A stretch of DNA of 38,386 bases from Nereida sp. MMG025 (GTDB taxonomy: Bacteria; Pseudomonadota; Alphaproteobacteria; Rhodobacterales; Rhodobacteraceae), in contig NZ_JAKFZN010000011.1 in the NCBI RefSeq assembly GCF_021654165.1, positions 1 through 38,386 on the forward strand, in the 5' to 3' direction. Made by a program: the position numbers and the translations under genes. This document shows, piece by piece, positions 33,870 to 38,386 of the stretch. Below the pieces are notes generated by a model. It did not search any database. It saw only the letters and a program-made list of their open reading frames with translations, and was not told where the DNA came from. Each line of letters begins with the position of its first letter. The first letter of the stretch is position 1.

Positions 33870-35245
33870 GCGATACTGGAAACGCAGACCTCGAGAAACG
33901 CCTCGCTGCCCTCGAACAAGGCAAAGGCGCAAGTTCGCCCCCTGCCCCACGGCGCTCACCGCTGCTCGCTTTGGTCGTCGTCCTCGTGATCGGCGCTGGC
34001 GGCTCCCTACTTTATCTCCTTTCCCAACCCGAGGAAGAGGAAGCCCTGCCCACGGCCACGCCCGACGTGTTCCAAAACGAGGGCGACGGGTTTGGCGCCA
34101 TTGAAACTCTGCCCCCACCCGAGCCCGAAGTGGTTTTGGTCGCGCCGGAACCGGTGGAACCCAACGCTGAGCTTCTCGCCCAGCTCGCAGCCATGGAGGC
34201 CCAGATCGAGGAATTGCGCAACGCCCCTGAACCGGTCGTCGAGGAAGACACCGCCGCCGCAGAGGCGATCAACGCGCTGACCGCTCAGATCGCTGCGCTC
34301 CAAGCCGCCTCGGAAGCCGCACAGCAACGATTCCAGGACGAACTGACGGCGCGGGATCGCAGCCTTGAGCAACTCCGCATGGATCTGGAACTGGCCCAAC
34401 TCGAGGCCAACCGCCCCCTTCCGGCACCCATCGGGCCCACCGAGGACGAGTTGCGCGCGCGGGAAGAAGAACGGCTCCGCCGCGAGGAGGAAGCAAGACG
34501 GCTCGCGGAACTTGAACGCCGCGCGGTCGAGGAGCGCGCGTTTCAGGAGCGCCGCATCACCTCGCCCACCATCGCCTTTGGTGGCACATCCGGTGCGAAT
34601 GAAACAGCTTTGACCGAACGCACCTTCGGCGAGGTGACGGATTTCGTGCTGAACGGCGCGCTGCCCACGTCCGTGACGCAAGCTGAGGTCATCGCCAACC
34701 CCTCCAATACCATCATCCAAGGCACGATGATCCAGGCCGTCATGGAAACCGCCCTCGACAGCTCACTGCCCGGCCAGACCCGGGCCGTTGTTTCCGAAGA
34801 CGTGTTCAGTTTCGATGGCAGCCGTCTCCTAGTACCGCGCGGGTCTCGTCTCATCGGGCGCTATCGCTCGGGCGTTGATATCGCGCAGCGCCGGGTCACG
34901 ATCGCCTGGGACCGGATCATCCTGCCTGACAACCAAACCATCCAGATCAGCTCCTTCGGCGGCGATGAACTGGGCCGATCCGGCGTCACCGGTTTTGTCG
35001 ATACTCGGTTTGATGAGCGCTTCGGTTCGGCGGCTTTGATTTCGCTGATCCCCGCCGCACCAAGCGCCGCCGCTGCAAATGTGCAAGACGAGACCGCCGC
35101 GGACGTGTTCGAAGACGTCGGCGATGATCTTGCCGATGCCACGGACAGCGTGATCGGCGACTACCTCTCCATCGGCCCTGTCATCTATGTCGACCAGGGC
35201 GCCCGCGTCACTGTCATGGTCGACCGCGATCTGGAGATATTCTGA
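33866..35245 (+). CDS. virB10: T4SS core-complex protein VirB10
   Basis: 459 residues from the ATG at 33866 (the frame is open further back, inside virB9). It has a cytoplasmic N-terminus, one membrane helix (LLALVVVLVIGAGGSLLYLL, about 33-52), and a long acidic Pro- and Gln/Glu-rich periplasmic spacer that is coiled coil at about 100-235. The C-terminal TrbI/VirB10 beta-barrel contains ISSFGGDELGRSGVTGFVD. VirB10 spans both membranes and senses ATP use by the motor. It is followed after 4 bases by virB11. Confidence 0.93.
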   Translation: MSDTGNADLEKRLAALEQGKGASSPPAPRRSPLLALVVVLVIGAGGSLLYLLSQPEEEEALPTATPDVFQNEGDGFGAIETLPPPEPEVVLVAPEPVEPNAELLAQLAAMEAQIEELRNAPEPVVEEDTAAAEAINALTAQIAALQAASEAAQQRFQDELTARDRSLEQLRMDLELAQLEANRPLPAPIGPTEDELRAREEERLRREEEARRLAELERRAVEERAFQERRITSPTIAFGGTSGANETALTERTFGEVTDFVLNGALPTSVTQAEVIANPSNTIIQGTMIQAVMETALDSSLPGQTRAVVSEDVFSFDGSRLLVPRGSRLIGRYRSGVDIAQRRVTIAWDRIILPDNQTIQISSFGGDELGRSGVTGFVDTRFDERFGSAALISLIPAAPSAAAANVQDETAADVFEDVGDDLADATDSVIGDYLSIGPVIYVDQGARVTVMVDRDLEIF

Positions 35246-35249
35246 GCCC

Positions 35250-36236
35250 ATGACGCTGAGCTATCTCGAAACCTCCCTCGACCGGATCGAAGCCGCCGCC
35301 CGCGACGATGTCATCGAGATCTGCATCAACCCCGACGGCTCCTGCTGGGGCGAATTCGAGGGCGATCATTTCATGCGAAAGCTGGACCAGGCACTGACCG
35401 CGACGGACGTTAAGGACCTCGGCAACCAGATCGCCTCCTCCGCCAACACAACGTTGAGCAAGGACCGCCCGATCGTCTCGGTCTCGATCACCTACAAGGG
35501 GCGCCCGATCCGCGCACAGGTCATCACCCCGCCTGCCGTGCTCTCGGCCATGTCGATCAGCCTTCGGTTCTTCTCAAGCCTGCCGCTTGACGGGATCGCG
35601 CTTGATTTCCTTTTTGGCAAGGAGCGCAAACTCGAAGAACTCCGCCTCGAGAAAACCCACGAACTGCGCGAAGTGGTGGCCGCGGGCGTGATCGACGATG
35701 CGCTGGCCTTTTGCGTCGACAACAAGCTCAACATGATCGTCTCTGGCGGCACCTCCACCGGCAAGACCGTGGCTGCGCGCAAGATCCTCTCGCACGTGCC
35801 ATCCGAGGAACGCATCGTCACCATCGAGGAAGCCGCTGAGCTTCTGCCGACCCAGCCCAATGCCGTGACCCTCATCGCCAATCGCGATGCGGAGTTCCAG
35901 ACCGCCGATGTGCTGCTCACCGCAACGTTGCGCATGCGCCCCGACCGGATCATCCTGGGCGAGGTGCGCGGCAAGGAGGCCATGACCTTCCTCGAGGCGA
36001 TCAACACTGGCCATGGCGGGTCCATGACCACGCTGCACGCAGAAACCCCGCAACTTGCCGTGCAGCGTCTGGCCATCGCCGCACTCAAGACCGAGATCCC
36101 GATGACCTATGCCGACATGATCCAATACATCGAAAACTCCATCGATGTGATCATCCAGGCCGGTCGCCACGATGGCCGGCGCGGCATCACCGAATTTTAC
36201 CTCCCCGGCGCAACTGAGATTGGAACTTCCCGATGA
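35250..36236 (+). CDS. virB11: T4SS ATPase VirB11
   Basis: 328 residues from the ATG at 35250. Secretion-superfamily hexameric ATPase that switches between pilus assembly and transfer. Walker A SGGTSTGKTVA at about 163-173, an Asp-box-like EEAAELLP, Walker B region MRPDRIILGEVRGKEA, and the His box TGHGGSMTTLHAE are all present. The N-terminal domain is the usual VirB11 fold. It overlaps the next small gene by 4 bases (ATGA). Confidence 0.95.
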   Translation: MTLSYLETSLDRIEAAARDDVIEICINPDGSCWGEFEGDHFMRKLDQALTATDVKDLGNQIASSANTTLSKDRPIVSVSITYKGRPIRAQVITPPAVLSAMSISLRFFSSLPLDGIALDFLFGKERKLEELRLEKTHELREVVAAGVIDDALAFCVDNKLNMIVSGGTSTGKTVAARKILSHVPSEERIVTIEEAAELLPTQPNAVTLIANRDAEFQTADVLLTATLRMRPDRIILGEVRGKEAMTFLEAINTGHGGSMTTLHAETPQLAVQRLAIAALKTEIPMTYADMIQYIENSIDVIIQAGRHDGRRGITEFYLPGATEIGTSR

Positions 36237-36427
36237 AGACATTTGAATACGACATCCTGTCCTTTCCCATGACCCGAAAAACCAGTCTCACCGACATGCA
36301 GGCCAGCCTGAACGCGAAGGGGGCCGAAGGCTGGGAGGTAGTGTCGATCAGCTCCTCGGAATTCGCCAATGTCGGCCACACAGTTTTCCTGAAGCGCGAA
36401 ACCACTACCATCGGAGCCACGGAATGA
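36233..36427 (+). CDS. DUF4177-like small protein within the T4SS operon
   Basis: 64 residues: MKTFEYDILSFP, then LTDMQASLNAKGAEGWEVVS, then TVFLKRE. This is the pattern of DUF4177 proteins (a short beta-alpha-beta fold with GxEGWExV), whose function is unknown. Tightly coupled: the start overlaps the virB11 stop, and the stop overlaps the next start. It is not a standard VirB component, so it may be a cytoplasmic accessory specific to this T4SS lineage. Confidence 0.78.
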   Translation: MKTFEYDILSFPMTRKTSLTDMQASLNAKGAEGWEVVSISSSEFANVGHTVFLKRETTTIGATE

Positions 36428-36837
36428 AGCCAGCGCGGCTAACCCTTGCGCTATTCGCGCTAGCCGTGAGCCTACTGGCTGTCCCTGCCTTCGCCGAGCG
36501 CACTATGGTGCCGACCCTCGATCGCAGCTTTGACGTCTGTCCAGACCGGCCCGCTGAGCCCAACTGGATGCAAGAAATACCCCTGCGCCAAGCCTATCAA
36601 CGCGTGTTGGTCCAGGATATCTACCGTGCCCAGAATCTCGAGCGCATCATCGAGACCGAAAGCTGCGAATGTGAAATCCGGTTCCCGTCTTGGGACGCTG
36701 CCGAGGCGGAGTTTCATGAGCAGCACGCGAGTGACGAACGCTGGAAAATGCTGGAAGCATCCGACGCCTACAATCAGCGCGCCAACGACGTTCGCCTTGT
36801 GGCTAAAGCCATCTGCGAAACCGCAGGCAATTGGTAA
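36424..36837 (+). CDS. Secreted T4SS-associated protein of unknown function
   Basis: 137 residues with a signal peptide (about 1-24, ending PAFA). The mature part contains four cysteines (FDVCPDRP, ESCECEIRF, KAICETAG), suggesting disulphides in the periplasm, in a mostly helical chain. No family known to me. It overlaps the DUF4177-like stop by 4 bases and ends 12 bases before virB6, so it is made with the secretion apparatus. By position it could be a VirB6 or VirB5 partner, but nothing in the sequence proves that. Confidence 0.72.
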   Translation: MKPARLTLALFALAVSLLAVPAFAERTMVPTLDRSFDVCPDRPAEPNWMQEIPLRQAYQRVLVQDIYRAQNLERIIETESCECEIRFPSWDAAEAEFHEQHASDERWKMLEASDAYNQRANDVRLVAKAICETAGNW

Positions 36838-36849
36838 GGCAGCCCCGTT

Positions 36850-37926
36850 ATGAGCGTCGTCACCTATTTCGTTGAAACCTCCCAGGGCTATCTCGACACC
36901 GCCGCCGAAACCCAGTTCGGGTCCGTCGCGGCGACAGTCGGCACGCTTCTGGTGCTGGGAACAACTCTGGTGGTAATCCTCGTCTTCCTGAACATGATAT
37001 ACCAGTACAAGGCGATGGACGGGCGCACGGCCTTTTGGCTCGCGGTCAAGATCGGGCTCATCGGGATATTCGCGACCAACTGGGTGCAGTTCAACGCCCT
37101 CTCCTCCGCCATCCTGGCCGGCATCGACAGCATTGCGGGGGCGCTTGTCGCCTCGGTCGGTGGCGGAACCCCAGGTCCCTCTGGCACCTTTGCAGAAGAA
37201 TTCGATCGGCTGATCGCGGAACTAGGGGACTATCTCAACGCCGCCGGGTCCGAGCTGAACTGGATGGCAGGGGCCATGCTCGATATTGTCGGGGTCCTCT
37301 TACTCTCGATCCTCGGCGGGCTGGCCGCCTTTATCCTCGTGGCCTCCCGCCTGATGATCGCGCTTCTGATCGGGATTGCGCCAGTGATGATTTTCCTCAC
37401 CCTCTTCGAGGTCACCAAGGACTATTTCGCGCGCTGGCTGTCGGCGCTGGTCTCCTTCGCGCTCTACCCCATCGTAGTGGCCGGTGTGTTCGCGACAATC
37501 ACGGGCGTCTCCTCTGCCCTCATCGGCGAACTCGGCGACCCGGAGGGAGCCTCAAACATCGGTGCGCTCATTCCCTTCTTCATGATGGTGCTCATGGCCA
37601 AGGGATTCATCATTGCCACGCCCTTCATCGTCCGTGCGATTTCCGGCAACATCATGATGCCCGCCCTCTCCGGTGGCCTCGGCGGCGGCTACAGCTTCGC
37701 GCGCGCCGCAATGGGCAGCCAGCAGGCCTACAACCGCTACTTGATCGGCGGTGCCAGTGGTGCGGAATACGCAGCCCTCAGGGCGCGACAGTTCTTTGGC
37801 GTGCAGCAGATGCCCGCTAGGCAAGGCATGGGGCAGTCGGGTCATGCAAGTGGCACAGGGTCACCGGGGGCCGGGTCTCAGATGCTGGCGCAACTCGCCC
37901 GATTGGGTAGGTTGGGGCGGAGGTAA
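36850..37926 (+). CDS. virB6: T4SS inner-membrane channel protein VirB6/TrbL family
   Basis: 358 residues with 5-6 hydrophobic segments, among them ATVGTLLVLGTTLVVILVFL, VGVLLLSILGGLAAFILVAS and LMIALLIGIAPVMIFLTLF, and a central polar loop (about 95-130). This is the VirB6 layout. The C-terminus is a Gly/Ser-rich tail. VirB6 lies at the base of the channel. Its position at the end of the gene set, after virB11, differs from the Agrobacterium order, where it precedes virB8. Confidence 0.9.
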   Translation: MSVVTYFVETSQGYLDTAAETQFGSVAATVGTLLVLGTTLVVILVFLNMIYQYKAMDGRTAFWLAVKIGLIGIFATNWVQFNALSSAILAGIDSIAGALVASVGGGTPGPSGTFAEEFDRLIAELGDYLNAAGSELNWMAGAMLDIVGVLLLSILGGLAAFILVASRLMIALLIGIAPVMIFLTLFEVTKDYFARWLSALVSFALYPIVVAGVFATITGVSSALIGELGDPEGASNIGALIPFFMMVLMAKGFIIATPFIVRAISGNIMMPALSGGLGGGYSFARAAMGSQQAYNRYLIGGASGAEYAALRARQFFGVQQMPARQGMGQSGHASGTGSPGAGSQMLAQLARLGRLGRR

Positions 37927-37928
37927 AA

Positions 37929-38234
37929 ATGGCAGAACCTGCAGCGTCGTGGATCAAGTTCGAAGATCGCCCGCCAACCGAAGCGGAACTGCACACAGAC
38001 CGAGTCGTTGGGTACTTTGGAATTCGAGATCTCACAGGGAAGATCACAACAGATCACTTTGGGAAGCTTTCTTGGGATGATGCTGGCGGACCTTGGGCTA
38101 TTGAAGTATTCAGAAACGCCCTGCGCCTAACGGCTCCTGGTCAATTCATCCACGAACCAGTCGAGCCTAGTCATTGGTGTATGGTTCCATTATTGCCAAA
38201 TCATCCAGATATTGACGGCTTGCCGGAGGGTTAG
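37929..38234 (+). CDS. Hypothetical protein (101 residues)
   Basis: Begins MAEPAASWIKFEDRPPTEAE and ends with SHWCMVPLLPNHPDIDG. The N-terminal WIKFEDRPP and C-terminal HW-x-x-x-PLLP recall the WISVxDRLP...HWMPLPEPP frame of DUF551-type proteins, found in phages and mobile elements, but the match is loose. No signal or membrane segment. It starts 2 bases after virB6, so it is probably co-transcribed. Its codon use is less GC-biased than the virB genes, suggesting a different origin. Confidence 0.6.
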   Translation: MAEPAASWIKFEDRPPTEAELHTDRVVGYFGIRDLTGKITTDHFGKLSWDDAGGPWAIEVFRNALRLTAPGQFIHEPVEPSHWCMVPLLPNHPDIDGLPEG

Positions 38235-38235
38235 A

Positions 38236-38279
38236 GTTTTAGATCACAGACTTGGTGGAAAACCAGTGATCGCTAAAAC
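38236..38279. repeat. Long imperfect inverted repeat after the T4SS operon
   Basis: GTTTTAGATCAC (38236-38247) pairs with GTGATC-GC-TAAAAC (38266-38279), a 12-bp stem with a 2-nt bulge; an inner GGT/ACC pair shortens the loop. It starts 2 bases after the last gene's stop, so it may be the operon terminator, although no T-run follows on the plus strand. A protein-binding or element-end palindrome is an alternative. Confidence 0.5.
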
Positions 38280-38386
38280 GGCCCAATGCGGACACTGATC
38301 TCGATTGCCGCGTACTGTGTCTGCAGCCAAAGTAGCGGAAATTTACAAATACAGTTGTTTGCAATCGCAAGCTGACGCGTCACAGC

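Overview
The gene families and their order point to an alphaproteobacterium of the Rhodobacterales (Roseobacter group). This is inferred from gene content, codon style and the type II-C-like CRISPR repeat; there is no rRNA or other phylogenetic marker in the window. It reads as an accessory region in which defence genes, transporter operons and mobile-element scars sit beside a conjugation-type secretion locus.

Layout. (1) 448-5069, minus strand: a complete type II CBASS anti-phage operon, transcribed CD-NTase, Cap2 (E2-E1 fusion), Cap3 (JAMM peptidase), Cap5 (HNH-SAVED nuclease), with every junction overlapping. (2) 5633-11364, minus: a tripartite RND efflux system (periplasmic adaptor, HAE1-type pump, NodT-type outer-membrane lipoprotein), followed by a secreted histidine-phosphatase-like protein and a small secreted protein. 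(3) 12789-14528, plus: a small hypothetical gene, a sensor-only AraC paralogue that has lost its DNA-binding domain, and the full-length AraC regulator. (4) 14599-19121, minus: a six-gene cluster (pirin, MFS exporter, WrbA-like quinone reductase, two SnoaL-like proteins, NAD(P)-binding protein) with a divergent LysR regulator at 19231-20127; the gene set suggests handling of quinones or other aromatic electrophiles.

(5) 20584-22250: the wreck of a type II-C CRISPR-Cas locus. It consists of two 36-bp repeats around one 30-bp spacer, an intact cas2, and a cas1 that has lost its N-terminus at the junction with a decayed IS6-family transposase; no cas9 is visible. (6) 22342-25070: mobile-element debris, including an IS3-family element with inverted repeats, a programmed-frameshift signal and an amber stop in orfB, a gene cut at the IS boundary, and a second IS3-type transposase fragment. 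(7) 25199-25858, minus: an XRE-type regulator and two small overlapping ORFs. (8) 26446-38234, plus: a tightly packed, visibly GC-richer VirB-type IV secretion operon in the order unknown gene, VirB1-like, VirB2, VirB3, VirB4, small lipoprotein, second lytic transglycosylase, VirB5-like, VirB8, VirB9, VirB10, VirB11, DUF4177-like, secreted protein, VirB6, hypothetical. No coupling ATPase (VirD4/TraG) or relaxase is present, so the mobilisation half must lie outside the window or be missing.

How it fits together. CBASS looks complete and functional. The CRISPR locus beside it has been dismantled by insertion sequences, so the nucleotide-signalling system may be the working anti-phage defence of this segment. 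The most unusual items are the sensor-only AraC paralogue, the stripped CRISPR locus with promoter-like repeats, the extra genes embedded in the T4SS operon, and the electrophile-type cluster.
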